Shown: positions 45,126-53,666 of the stretch, piece after piece
Layout of the letters: every line of letters starts with the position of its first letter
How positions within the stretch are numbered: position 1 is the first letter of the stretch
From: Martinezella rhizogenes
GTDB lineage: Bacteria > Pseudomonadota > Alphaproteobacteria > Rhizobiales > Rhizobiaceae
NCBI RefSeq assembly: GCF_007002745.1
Contig: NZ_SGNY01000002.1
Span: forward strand, 806,001-870,000
Direction: 5' to 3'
Length of the DNA stretch: 64,000 bases
Made by a program: the position numbers and the translations under genes
The notes under the pieces: generated by a model
The model's input: the letters and a program-made list of their open reading frames with translations, nothing else
Databases searched by the model: none
Told to the model about the DNA's origin: nothing

Positions 45126-46487
45126 TCATAACTCAAGCGATACCGCGAACCGCTGACCGAATTGCGAAAACTGCAATCGCCCGCCCAGCCGGTCGATTGC
45201 CATCTTGACGATGGCAAGCCCAAGGCCGCTTCCACCCGGTTCCGATCGCGGCGAACGGTAAAAGCGCTGCAGCACCCGTTCCTGTTCCTCCACCGCGATC
45301 CCCGCCCCTTCGTCGATAACCACGACGTTCACCTTGCCGTTTGCCAGTTCCGCCCGGCACTCCACCGTCGATCCCTTCGGCGAGTGCTGCACGGCGTTTT
45401 CCATCACGTTGCGGATCGCAAGACGAAGCAGGGAGCGATCAGCCTCAATGAGGATCGTATCCGCCTCTTGCGAAAGCCGGCAGGTAATTTCAACCTCGCG
45501 CGCTCGCCTGAGCGGCTCCAGCTCCTGTATGACATCAAGGATCAGACGGGGAATGTCGACGCCGGCTTTCGTCGCCTGCGCTTCGGTGGCATCGACGGCA
45601 GCCAGGTCGATAAGCTGTTTCGCCATCCGGCTTGTCCGGTCGACGCTTTGCTCGATGCGCCGCAGCGCCTGTTGCTGCACCTCAGGATCGGTGGAGCGCA
45701 TGGCCACCTGCGCCTGCGTCTTCAGCCCGGCAAGCGGCGTCTTCAATTCATGTGCGGCATAGGTCGTAAACTCGCGTTCCCTTTCCCGCGTCGCCTGAAC
45801 ACGCGCCAGAAGGCTGTTCAGCGCATGGATCATCGGCCGAAGCTCCGATGGCGTTCCCTTGTCGGCAAAGCCGTGGAGTTCAGTCGCGTCGCGTGCTTTC
45901 ATGCCGTTTGCGAGCTTTTGCAACGGCGCAAGCCCCCGGGAAACACACAGCCAGATAAGGCCAGCCATCAGCGGCATGATGAAAAGCGCCGGATAAAGAA
46001 GCCCCTTGATAACATCGTCAACCAGCCGGTCGCGAACCTCAACACTGTCGCCCACCAGAACCCTGACACCGAGGTCGGGTTTCACGACCGCATAGACGCG
46101 CCATTCGATGCCGTTGATGACCGTATTCTGGAAGCCCGAGGCATGATCCGAAAGGGAAGCATCCGGGGCACTGTCCGATTTGCTGAGCAGACGGCCGCTG
46201 ATGGACCAAATCTGGCAGGCGAGTTGGCGCTCATAGGAGGGTATCGCCGCCGCATCAGCGTCCGCGTCCTCATCATGCGTCGGTGAATGGCCGTCTATCA
46301 GGCGGATATCGACCGGGGGGTCGCCGACGAGGGATCCGACCATTCTTGCCGATTCCACCAGCCGCGCATCAAGAACATGCTCCAGCCGCGCCTTCGTGCT
46401 GGTGTAGATCCACACGCAGGCCGACAGCCAGACGAGGCCCGTCATCAACAGAAGCACGGTAAACAATCTTGCCCGGATCGACATCAC
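45126..46487 (-). CDS. Sensor histidine kinase (QseC/PmrB-like)
   Basis: 453 residues: helices ~8-28 and ~163-183 flank a periplasmic domain that contains an acid-rich stretch HDEDADADAA (~71-80), a possible cation-binding site. HAMP and YAAHELKTPLAG with His246 precede the ATPase domain (NVMENAVQHS, DEGAGI). The first codon is GTG 46487, overlapping the regulator stop by 4 bases; ATG 46484 is equally usable. It works with the next gene, divergent from dsbD. Confidence 0.9.
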   Translation of the reverse strand: MMSIRARLFTVLLLMTGLVWLSACVWIYTSTKARLEHVLDARLVESARMVGSLVGDPPVDIRLIDGHSPTHDEDADADAAAIPSYERQLACQIWSISGRLLSKSDSAPDASLSDHASGFQNTVINGIEWRVYAVVKPDLGVRVLVGDSVEVRDRLVDDVIKGLLYPALFIMPLMAGLIWLCVSRGLAPLQKLANGMKARDATELHGFADKGTPSELRPMIHALNSLLARVQATREREREFTTYAAHELKTPLAGLKTQAQVAMRSTDPEVQQQALRRIEQSVDRTSRMAKQLIDLAAVDATEAQATKAGVDIPRLILDVIQELEPLRRAREVEITCRLSQEADTILIEADRSLLRLAIRNVMENAVQHSPKGSTVECRAELANGKVNVVVIDEGAGIAVEEQERVLQRFYRSPRSEPGGSGLGLAIVKMAIDRLGGRLQFSQFGQRFAVSLEL

Positions 46488-47146
46488 GCAACCCTCCCGA
46501 CGCGGTAACCGACGCCGCGCACCGTCTCGATGAAACCGGCGCCCAGTTTGGAACGAAGCTTGTGGATGTGGACCTCGATGGTGTTGCTTTCCACATCCTC
46601 CTGCCAGCCATAAAGCTTTTCTTCCAGAACCGGCTTTGAAAAAATCATGCCAGGATTCTGCATGAGGGCATGGATGATCGCAAATTCGCGGCGTGATAGC
46701 GCAATGACATTGTCATCCTTCTTCGCCACCATCTTCGCCGGATCGAGCGTTACGCCCAGCGCCGACAGCGTGCCCTCGGAACGGCCCTCGCCACGGCGGA
46801 TGATCGCCCGCAGCCGGGCGGCAACCTCATCAAGATCGAAAGGCTTGCCCAGATAATCATCCGCGCCGGCATCGAGGCCGCAAATCTTGTCCGTGGTCGC
46901 ATCCTTGGCGGTGAGCAGGAGGATCGGCACCCGGTTGCGTTCATTGCGCGTGTGGCGCAGAAGATCGAGACCTGACCCGTCAGGCAACATCACATCAAGG
47001 ACAACGGCATCGAAACGGCAATTCTCGAGGGCGATTTTTGCGTCGCCAAGCGTCATGACGGCATCGACGGTGAAGCCGGCAAGCTGCAGCCCGACACGCA
47101 GACCATCAAGCAGGACATCATCGTCCTCGACCACCAACAGACGCAT
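46484..47146 (-). CDS. OmpR-family response regulator (QseB/PmrA-like)
   Basis: 220 residues from ATG 47146 (GGAG six bases upstream; an upstream start at 47161 is unlikely). Receiver domain with Asp51 (VVLDVMLPDG) and Lys in YLGKPFD; winged helix with LSRREFAIIHALMQNPG and SNTIEVHIHKLRSKLG, typical of QseB/PmrA/TctD. Members of this branch bind direct hexamer repeats such as CTTAAG-N5-CTTAAG, which occurs 61-77 bases before this start. Confidence 0.92.
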   Translation of the reverse strand: MRLLVVEDDDVLLDGLRVGLQLAGFTVDAVMTLGDAKIALENCRFDAVVLDVMLPDGSGLDLLRHTRNERNRVPILLLTAKDATTDKICGLDAGADDYLGKPFDLDEVAARLRAIIRRGEGRSEGTLSALGVTLDPAKMVAKKDDNVIALSRREFAIIHALMQNPGMIFSKPVLEEKLYGWQEDVESNTIEVHIHKLRSKLGAGFIETVRGVGYRVGRVA

Positions 47147-47206
47147 TGAGCACTCCATCATTCCGGCACAGGGGTATTTTGATGCGCGGGAACCTGAAAA
47201 CCGAAC

Positions 47207-47223
47207 CTTAAGGCTGGCTTAAG
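47207..47223. promoter_or_regulatory. Response-regulator box in the regulator/dsbD intergenic region
   Basis: CTTAAGGCTGGCTTAAG: two direct CTTAAG hexamers with 11-base periodicity, the PmrA/QseB type of box. It is 65 bases before dsbD and 60 before the divergent regulator gene. A near-identical box lies at 51325-51341. Confidence 0.7.
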
Positions 47224-47288
47224 CTTCCGGCCGGAAGCCTGCGCCATCCATGGCTTATCCCACAAGGCCTACCCCATAAGGAAAGAGA

Positions 47289-49151
47289 ATGCGTTTCAAT
47301 TTTTCGTTCGTGCTCCTCGTTCTCATGTCCATTTGTGGACCGGCGCTCGCGCTCGGTCCGCCGATGGACATGACGGATGCGTTCAAGCTTTCGATAGACC
47401 GCACGGGAACGGCGGCCACCTTCCGCTGGCAAGTCGCCGAGGGATATTATCTCTATCGGGAGAGCCTGCAGGCCAGCACTGAGGACGGAACGAAGCTCGA
47501 TCTCAGGACGCCGGCCGGGGAGATGAAGGATGATCCCGGCTTCGGCAACACCGAAGTCTATTTCGGGCAAGCCGCCGCCACGCTTGCCGACGCGCCGCAG
47601 ACGATGAAACTGACATTTCAGGGATGCCAGGATGGCGGCATCTGCTATCCCTTCAGAACGGTCGCCATCGACGGTTTGCGGATCGAAGCAGAGGCGCCGT
47701 TCGGCATAAGGCCGCAGGATCCACCCTCATTTCAGTCCTTCGCCCTGATCGCGCCGTCCGCAGAACCGGAAAAGGCTGAGCAGTCAGTACCCTCACCCGC
47801 ACCCCCGGCCGAGCCGGGCATGGTGGAAGGTTTTCTTGCCCGAGGCGGCACGGCGCTGCTTCTCGCCTCCTTCATGGGTCTTGGCGTACTCCTTGCATTC
47901 ACGCCCTGCGTATTTCCCATGTACCCCATCCTCGCGGCCACGCTCGGCCGGCAGGGCGCTTCATTGTCACCCGGTCGCAGCTTTCTCCTCTCCTCAACCT
48001 ATGTCGTCGCGCTTGCCGCCGCCTTCAGCCTGTTCGGCATACTGGCCGCATGGCTTGGCCAAAGCTTCCAGATTGCCCTCCAGTCACCACCGGCCATTCT
48101 CATCACCGCCGCCGTCTTTATCATTCTGGCGATCGCCAGTTTCGGCATGGTCGAGGTCCAGCTTCCGGCCGGCCTTCGCGACTGGCTGGCGCGATCGCAG
48201 CGTTCGCTCGGCGGATCGTTCGGCTCGACCGCCATTCTCGGTTTCAGCTCGGCGCTGCTGATCGGCCCCTGCGTGACGGCACCGCTTGCAGGCGCACTTC
48301 TCTATATCGCCAAGAGTGGCAACCTGCTGCTCGGCGCAGCAGCGCTCTTTGCGCTCGGCATCGGCAAGGGCATTCCCCTCATCCTCATCGGCACCTCCGG
48401 CGCGGCATTGCTGCCGCGGGCCGGCGCATGGATGGCGCAGATACGCTGGCTGTTCGGCTTTATCTTCCTTGCCACCGCGATCTGGTATCTCGACCGGCTC
48501 ATTCCTCCATCCGCAACGCTTGCGCTTTCCGCAGCGCTGCTCGTTACAATCGGTGTTTTCTTCGGTGCTCTCGACGCACTGCCGCAACAGGCCGGCATTG
48601 GCCGCCGGCTGATGAAATCGGCCAGCCTTCTTTCCATGCTTTACGGAGCGTTTCTCGCTTTCGGCGCGGCAAGCGGCAGCACCAGCATGCTCCAGCCGCT
48701 GCAATTCTCCGGCAGCCCGGTCGCCAGCCGCTCCCTGCCCGGCCTGACAAAGGCGAGTTTTGCAACGGTGAGTTCCAATCAAGAACTGAAAGCCGCGGTC
48801 GCTGAAGCAGGAAAGCCAAGCCTCATCTACTTCACCGCGGACTGGTGCGTTTCCTGCCGCGTCATCGAGCGCTCTGTTCTAAGCAATCCGCAGGTCGCGG
48901 AAAGCCTTAAGGATACGAACCTCGTCTCCGTCGATCTTTCGGACATGACGTCAGACAAACAGCAATTGATGAAGGACAGCAATGTCATCGGCCCGCCGAC
49001 CATGCTGTTCTTCGACAAAAAAGGAACCGAACTCCCCTCCATCCGCATGGTGGGCGAGATTTCGGCCCGTTCACTCATCGATGCGGCGGCGCAAACGCAT
49101 CAGGCGCTTGCAAAACCGGCAATCGACAATACCGCAGGAGCCCGCCAATGA
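47289..49151 (+). CDS. dsbD: DsbD thiol:disulfide interchange protein
   Basis: 620 residues. A signal peptide (~1-21), then the N-terminal DsbD-alpha domain with Cys113-x5-Cys119 (GCQDGGICY, same spacing as E. coli). Eight membrane helices (~190-470) include FTPCVFPMYP and GPCVTAPLAG, and the C-terminal thioredoxin domain carries Cys520-x-x-Cys523 (WCVSC). It carries electrons from cytosolic thioredoxin to periplasmic partners. It overlaps the downstream DsbA-like gene by 4 bases, an arrangement like ScsB-ScsC. Confidence 0.94.
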   Translation: MRFNFSFVLLVLMSICGPALALGPPMDMTDAFKLSIDRTGTAATFRWQVAEGYYLYRESLQASTEDGTKLDLRTPAGEMKDDPGFGNTEVYFGQAAATLADAPQTMKLTFQGCQDGGICYPFRTVAIDGLRIEAEAPFGIRPQDPPSFQSFALIAPSAEPEKAEQSVPSPAPPAEPGMVEGFLARGGTALLLASFMGLGVLLAFTPCVFPMYPILAATLGRQGASLSPGRSFLLSSTYVVALAAAFSLFGILAAWLGQSFQIALQSPPAILITAAVFIILAIASFGMVEVQLPAGLRDWLARSQRSLGGSFGSTAILGFSSALLIGPCVTAPLAGALLYIAKSGNLLLGAAALFALGIGKGIPLILIGTSGAALLPRAGAWMAQIRWLFGFIFLATAIWYLDRLIPPSATLALSAALLVTIGVFFGALDALPQQAGIGRRLMKSASLLSMLYGAFLAFGAASGSTSMLQPLQFSGSPVASRSLPGLTKASFATVSSNQELKAAVAEAGKPSLIYFTADWCVSCRVIERSVLSNPQVAESLKDTNLVSVDLSDMTSDKQQLMKDSNVIGPPTMLFFDKKGTELPSIRMVGEISARSLIDAAAQTHQALAKPAIDNTAGARQ

Positions 49152-49756
49152 CCCTTACACGCCGACAGCTTGTCGCAATGGCCGGCCTTGCCGCCATTGC
49201 TCCCCCCTCGCTTGTTTTTGCCGAGACAGACCCGACAAGCCGGCAGATGGTGCTGCACGATCCGGACGCCCCGGTCCTCGGCAATCCGAAAGGCGACGTG
49301 ACGGTGGTGGAATATTTCGACTACCAGTGCCCCTATTGCAAATCGTCCTACGGCATGGTGCGCGACGTGGTCGAACAGGATGGCAAGGTGAGGCTTGTGC
49401 TGAAGGACTGGCCGGTCTTCGGTGGCGCATCGGTCATCGCTGCGCAGGCGGTGCTCGCCAGCGTCAAGCTTGGCAAATATGAAAAGACGCTCGACGCCAT
49501 GTTTCACACGCCGAACAAGCTGCAGCAGGCCGATGTCGAAAAGGCCCTCAAGAAAGCGGGCCTGACCTTCGACGGCGTCGGCAAGGCCGTTATCGAGCAT
49601 CAGGCATGGATTTCCGGCCTGCTGGACCGGAACTGGGTACAGGCCGCCGCCTTCAAATTCGTCGGCACGCCATCATTTGTGGTGGGAACGACGAGCTTTG
49701 CCGGCGTCCTTGACCGAAAGGGCCTGAAGGAAGCAATCGCCAAGGCACGGGGCTAG
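49148..49756 (+). CDS. DsbA-family periplasmic thiol oxidoreductase 1
   Basis: 202 residues: signal TRRQLVAMAGLAAIAPP with twin-arginine character (cleavage ~VFA-E), then a thioredoxin fold with Cys61-Pro-Tyr-Cys64 and inserted helical domain; the cis-Pro loop is VGTPSFVVG. Co-translated with dsbD, so DsbD probably keeps it reduced, making it an ScsC/DsbG-like isomerase or reductant rather than an oxidase. Confidence 0.9.
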   Translation: MTLTRRQLVAMAGLAAIAPPSLVFAETDPTSRQMVLHDPDAPVLGNPKGDVTVVEYFDYQCPYCKSSYGMVRDVVEQDGKVRLVLKDWPVFGGASVIAAQAVLASVKLGKYEKTLDAMFHTPNKLQQADVEKALKKAGLTFDGVGKAVIEHQAWISGLLDRNWVQAAAFKFVGTPSFVVGTTSFAGVLDRKGLKEAIAKARG

Positions 49757-49770
49757 GACGAGACGGCAAA

Positions 49771-49842
49771 GGGCATCGGCACTGCGATGCCCGACCGGAA
49801 TGTTAAAACGATGGTTTCAGTCCGACCGGACCTGAAACCATC
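49771..49842. terminator. Two hairpins between convergent DsbA-like genes
   Basis: GGGCATCG/CGATGCCC (49771-49792) and GATGGTTTCAG/CTGAAACCATC (49810-49842). They probably stop transcription from both sides, though U-tracts are weak. Confidence 0.6.
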
Positions 49843-49854
49843 ATTCTCCGAACG

Positions 49855-50517
49855 TTAAGCCTGTTCACGCGCTCTTTTGAAAAGGTCTGTAAAGGCTTCC
49901 GCACTCTGTACCGCACCGGGGACGAGGAACTTGCCGATGATGAAAGCAGGCGTTCCCGTCAATTGCAGCGACATTGCCTGTTCATGATTGCGCGCAAGCA
50001 GATCATCGATCTCCGCCGCTTTCGATTTCATGTCGCGCTCGAGACGAGCAAAGTCGATGCTTGTCGCACGCACGGTGTCGCGCATCTCATCGGCCTTCAC
50101 CTTCGGCGTCTTGATCGCCATCAGCGCATCATGGACGATGTGATAAGCGTCCTGATATTTCGCCGCCAGCGCCAGTCGCGCTCCCTCGACGGAGTCGGGC
50201 GTTATGATCGGCCAGTCCTTGTAGACCATCCTGACATCCCCGTCTGCCGAGACCGCATTACTCATGGGAACGGCCGTCTTTTTGCACCAGGGGCAATTAT
50301 AGTCGAGAAAGGCGACCATGGTGAGCTCGCCGGCGGGATTGCCGGAGACGGGTGCCGCCGGATCGCGCAGGATCATCTCGAGCTTCAGACCGTTGGGTGA
50401 AGCCGTAGCCGGCGATGCGATGGCCGAGACCACCGAAATCGAGCCGAGGAGAAAGGCACGGCGTCTGAGCCCGGCAAGGGCTGAAACATCCGCGCGGTTT
50501 CGAACATCATGTGCCAT
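49855..50517 (-). CDS. DsbA-family periplasmic thiol oxidoreductase 2
   Basis: 220 residues from ATG 50517 (AGAAGG site); the frame runs open upstream to 50640 inside the next gene but that part is not conserved. Signal GLRRRAFLLGSISVV (twin-arginine look), then Cys75-Pro-Trp-Cys78 in DYNCPWCKK and cis-Pro TGTPAFIIG. Transcribed after the L,D-transpeptidase gene (34 bases apart), so it may guard that enzyme's catalytic cysteine. Confidence 0.88.
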   Translation of the reverse strand: MAHDVRNRADVSALAGLRRRAFLLGSISVVSAIASPATASPNGLKLEMILRDPAAPVSGNPAGELTMVAFLDYNCPWCKKTAVPMSNAVSADGDVRMVYKDWPIITPDSVEGARLALAAKYQDAYHIVHDALMAIKTPKVKADEMRDTVRATSIDFARLERDMKSKAAEIDDLLARNHEQAMSLQLTGTPAFIIGKFLVPGAVQSAEAFTDLFKRAREQA

Positions 50518-50551
50518 GGTGATGGGCCTTCTTTCTTTTCCGTATCGGTCG

Positions 50552-51280
50552 TCAGGCGGCAAGTTGCTGACGTTTCGAGGGGTCGGGAATAACCACGATG
50601 GTGCTGCCGTCCCGCACATTGTTGAAGAGGTCGATGACATCCTGGTTCAGCAGCCGGATGCAGCCGGAGGAAACCGCCTTGCCGATAGAAAAGGCCTCCG
50701 GTGTTCCGTGCAGGCGGTAAAGCGTGTCCCTGCCGCCCTGATGAATGTAGAGCGCCCGCGCGCCGAGCGGGTTCTTGAGACCGGGTGGCATTCCGCCATT
50801 GGCGATGCTGTAGGGCTGAAGACTGGGCTGCCGCGCCACCATCTCGTCCGGCGGGGTCCATTTCGGCCATGCCCGCTTGTAGGCGACAATCGCCCGGCCA
50901 GCCCAGGAGAAGCCGTCCCGGCCGACGCCAATCCCGTAACGGGTCGCCTTGCCGCCCGGCAGAATGTGATAGAGAAACTTGTTCGGCGTATCGACGATCA
51001 GTGTGCCGGGCTTTTCGTCGGTCGGATAATCGACGACCTGCCGCCAGTAGCGTGGGTCCACCTGCTTGATGTTCACCGCCGGGATCGGGAATGTCTCATC
51101 GGGAAGCGCCGCATACATTGCCGGCATGACCGGCGCAGGCGTCTCGGGCAAGGGGTCGTCGTTTCTTGACAACGTCGCCGGCTTGGGCGGTTCACCGGAT
51201 GTGGCGCAACCTGCCAGCAGGCCCGCAAGCCCAAGGGCAAGAAGGTTTCTGCGGGTGGTGAAAATCGGGATGTCGTGCAT
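50552..51280 (-). CDS. L,D-transpeptidase (YkuD/ErfK family), lipoprotein-like
   Basis: 242 residues. The signal TTRRNLLALGLAGLLAGC has a lipobox with Cys25. The YkuD catalytic domain (~92-220) shows His191 (LHGTPE) and nucleophile Cys207 in SSGCIRL. It forms 3-3 crosslinks in peptidoglycan or attaches proteins to it. It is the first gene of a unit with DsbA-like protein 2, preceded by the CTTAAG-type box at 51325-51341. Confidence 0.92.
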   Translation of the reverse strand: MHDIPIFTTRRNLLALGLAGLLAGCATSGEPPKPATLSRNDDPLPETPAPVMPAMYAALPDETFPIPAVNIKQVDPRYWRQVVDYPTDEKPGTLIVDTPNKFLYHILPGGKATRYGIGVGRDGFSWAGRAIVAYKRAWPKWTPPDEMVARQPSLQPYSIANGGMPPGLKNPLGARALYIHQGGRDTLYRLHGTPEAFSIGKAVSSGCIRLLNQDVIDLFNNVRDGSTIVVIPDPSKRQQLAA

Positions 51281-51324
51281 TCTGGGATGTGTCTCCTATT
51301 CGGCGACACATAGCCGGCCCCCAC

Positions 51325-51341
51325 CTTAAGCCAGTCTTAAG
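51325..51341. promoter_or_regulatory. Response-regulator box upstream of the L,D-transpeptidase gene
   Basis: On the minus strand CTTAAGACTGGCTTAAG, identical at 16 of 17 positions to the dsbD box and in the same orientation relative to its gene, 44 bases before ATG 51280. Confidence 0.7.
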
Positions 51342-51399
51342 GCCACCACCCGCATGGCAATTCGTCCGGATCGGCATTACTGCGGATCACCGACAAGAT

Positions 51400-51426
51400 A
51401 AATGACCGCCCTTGGGACGGTCATTT
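51400..51426 (-). terminator. Terminator of the phytanoyl-CoA-type dioxygenase gene
   Basis: AAATGACCG/CGGTCATTT perfect 9-bp stem with 9-base loop, read on the minus strand after the stop at 51448 and followed by TATCTTGT. Confidence 0.7.
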
Positions 51427-51447
51427 CCTCTGTGTGTTCGATGCAGT

Positions 51448-52386
51448 TCACCAACGGGTCAGGCCAAGCAGCTTTTCGCCGAGTGGGTTGAGCCTGGCGG
51501 TTTCGGCATGACGTTTCTCCCATTCACGCGGATCACCGGGAAAGGCGTCGCGCTGCGGATGATCGAGCTCCTTCCAGAGCCGGATTCGCTCCTGCCGTTC
51601 TGCCTCATTGTCGAATTCTGCCGGGTGCATGGAGATATATTGCGCCATGCGCACACGGCCATCGGAATGGTTGGGACGCACGCCATGGGCAAGCAGCGAG
51701 TTGAAGATCATCAGGTCGCCCGGTTCCATATCGATATTGACGACGGAGAGGCCAGCCATATCCGGATGCATCGGGTCGCGATCTTCCGGCTGCGTCTTCA
51801 CCCATTCGTCAAAATGTTCAAAAAGATAGGGCACACATTGAAACCCGCCGACATCGCCGTCCTGTTTCTGCAGGCTCAGCACGCCCTGTACGCCGATCGG
51901 CAGCGGGCGGATGGACGTGTCCACATCCCAGTGGATGAAACCGTTGGGATTGCCTTTCACCTTTTTCGGCGGATTGAGATTGGCGCGGTCGATGGTGACC
52001 CACAGATCCTCCCGGTCCCATATGTCGACAAAGACGTCGTAGACCCGCTGCTCGACGCGATTGTCCCAGAGATACTGGTGATTATAAATCTCCAGCATGC
52101 CGGTATTGTTCAATTCCTTCATCTTGTGTTCGCGTCTTTGCGGCGCATACCAGGTCGAAGCATCGGCCGGGTCCTTCTCATCGAATTTCCAGAGCAGATC
52201 GACAAGGCGTTGCACATTCGCCGCAGGCACCGCCTGACGGACAATGATATATCCCTTCGTCGTCCAGTGCTGCCAGTCCGCTTCCGACAGGACGCGCAGC
52301 GGCAAGGTCTTGTTGATATCCTTGAGCTGGGTCGTGGCGGCCGTCGTCGGATGGCTGTCGCGTTTGATTGCTGCGGTGGATTGCAT
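51448..52386 (-). CDS. Phytanoyl-CoA dioxygenase-family Fe(II)/2-oxoglutarate oxygenase
   Basis: 312 residues with the double-stranded beta-helix facial triad: His-x-Asp in GFIHWDVD (~173-180) and the distal His in FNSLLAHGVRPN (~250), plus a following Arg for 2-oxoglutarate. Members hydroxylate small molecules; the substrate here is not evident. It is alone on the minus strand and divergent from the AraC regulator at 52517, which probably controls it. Confidence 0.87.
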   Translation of the reverse strand: MQSTAAIKRDSHPTTAATTQLKDINKTLPLRVLSEADWQHWTTKGYIIVRQAVPAANVQRLVDLLWKFDEKDPADASTWYAPQRREHKMKELNNTGMLEIYNHQYLWDNRVEQRVYDVFVDIWDREDLWVTIDRANLNPPKKVKGNPNGFIHWDVDTSIRPLPIGVQGVLSLQKQDGDVGGFQCVPYLFEHFDEWVKTQPEDRDPMHPDMAGLSVVNIDMEPGDLMIFNSLLAHGVRPNHSDGRVRMAQYISMHPAEFDNEAERQERIRLWKELDHPQRDAFPGDPREWEKRHAETARLNPLGEKLLGLTRW

Positions 52387-52457
52387 GTCGTTCTCCCATC
52401 ATCATCTCCCGAACATCAGGCGATGAAAGGAAGGCTACGGTTTTCCCGATGAAAGTG

Positions 52458-52475
52458 TTGTCCGCAGATGGACAA
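52458..52475. promoter_or_regulatory. Inverted repeat in the dioxygenase/AraC intergenic region
   Basis: TTGTCC-N6-GGACAA, 42 bases before the AraC ATG. It may bind the regulator or be part of the promoter for either gene. Confidence 0.4.
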
Positions 52476-52516
52476 TACTGATACTATTCCAGCGTATAGA
52501 TCCCAGAAAGCGCAGA

Positions 52517-53389
52517 ATGAGACCACATCTCGAACATCTGCCGACATCGCCGGAGTCATCCTGGAGCAGGCTCAACCGGCGGCTTGACGACGCCATTCCG
52601 TTCGAATGGCACCACCATCCCGAGTTCGAGCTGACATTGACACTGAATTCCCGCGGGCAGCGGTTCGTGGGTAATCATGTTGCCGATTACGATCATGGCG
52701 ACCTCGTGCTCATCGGCCCGAACCTGCCGCACACCTGGGCGTCGCGTGACAAACTCGATCCGGCTGAACCCCATGTCGCCCTCGTCTTCTGGTTCAGGAA
52801 AGAATGGATCGAAGGACTGGCTGACGGATCGGTGGAACTGGCGCCCGTCAGGCGTCTCATCCAGAACGCCGCAACCGGACTGGCGTTCGACCCCGCGCTT
52901 GGCCGGGCTCTGGCGGATGATTTTGAAGCGATATTTTCCCGTCCGCCAGTCGGGCAGCTGACCGGACTTCTGGATATTCTGGCGCGGCTGGCGGCAGAGG
53001 ACAACGGCGCGCCCCTGTCAACCGTCGTGCCTCAGCAGGTGGAAGGGGACCGCTCGCGGATTGACCGTGTCCTGATCCATCTGCACCGCCACTACCATGA
53101 GCCCCTCCGCATGGAGCAGATTGCCGCAATAGCCGCTCTCAGCGAATCCGGCCTGCACCGCATGTTCAGGAAACATACGCAGGTCAGCATGTCCGATTAT
53201 CTGATCGGCCTCAGGGTCGGCGAAGCCTGCTCCCGGCTTTCAGGCACCACCCAGCCGATCCGGCATATCGCTGCCGATGTCGGTTATGCCTCGCTGGCCA
53301 ATTTCAATCGCCAATTCCTGCGTCTGCGCGGCATGACACCGCGCGACTATCGCGCCTCGTTTCAGGGCAGCGGTAGGAAAATCCGATAA
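52517..53389 (+). CDS. AraC-family transcriptional regulator
   Basis: 290 residues: N-terminal cupin sensor (WHHHPEFELTLTLNSRG, ~26-42) and C-terminal double helix-turn-helix (MEQIAAIAALSESGLHRMFRKHT and IRHIAADVGYASLANFNRQFLRLRGMTPRDYR). It is divergent from the dioxygenase gene across 130 bases. It probably activates that gene in response to its substrate. Confidence 0.9.
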   Translation: MRPHLEHLPTSPESSWSRLNRRLDDAIPFEWHHHPEFELTLTLNSRGQRFVGNHVADYDHGDLVLIGPNLPHTWASRDKLDPAEPHVALVFWFRKEWIEGLADGSVELAPVRRLIQNAATGLAFDPALGRALADDFEAIFSRPPVGQLTGLLDILARLAAEDNGAPLSTVVPQQVEGDRSRIDRVLIHLHRHYHEPLRMEQIAAIAALSESGLHRMFRKHTQVSMSDYLIGLRVGEACSRLSGTTQPIRHIAADVGYASLANFNRQFLRLRGMTPRDYRASFQGSGRKIR

Positions 53390-53456
53390 CGCAGCAAAGC
53401 TACCGGATTGCCCCTGTGCCGCAGCGGCCGGCGCTACTTCGCACCCTGCCCCAGGC

Positions 53457-53600
53457 GGGGTACAGGTCAACACATCAGGCGAAGCCAGCAAATTTGGTCT
53501 CGCGCCCGATGCCGTGGCACCCTTTCTCAAGGAATTGACCGCATTCGACGCAATACGCCCGCGGGGTTTCATGACCCTTGCAACCTTCACACCTTCTCTG
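53457..53600 (+). pseudogene. Remnant of a YggS-like PLP-binding protein gene
   Basis: In one frame (codons from 53460) the translation VQVNTSGEASKFGLAPD, then FLKEL and RPRGFMTLATF matches the middle of YggS/PLP-homeostasis proteins: the VN-SGE-SK-G motif followed at the right distance by R-x-R-G-(L/F)-M. The N-terminal Lys region and the C-terminal barrel are missing and similarity stops near 53600. The frame stays open to 53924 only by overlapping the next gene antisense. It is flanked by the intact AraC gene and the EEP-family gene. The rest of 53390-53666 holds nothing recognisable. Confidence 0.6.
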
Positions 53601-53666
53601 TCGCTGATCGCGCGCGACAGATCAGCCCACTGCGCCCCAGATCAGTCGGTGTCACCCCGGCAACAT

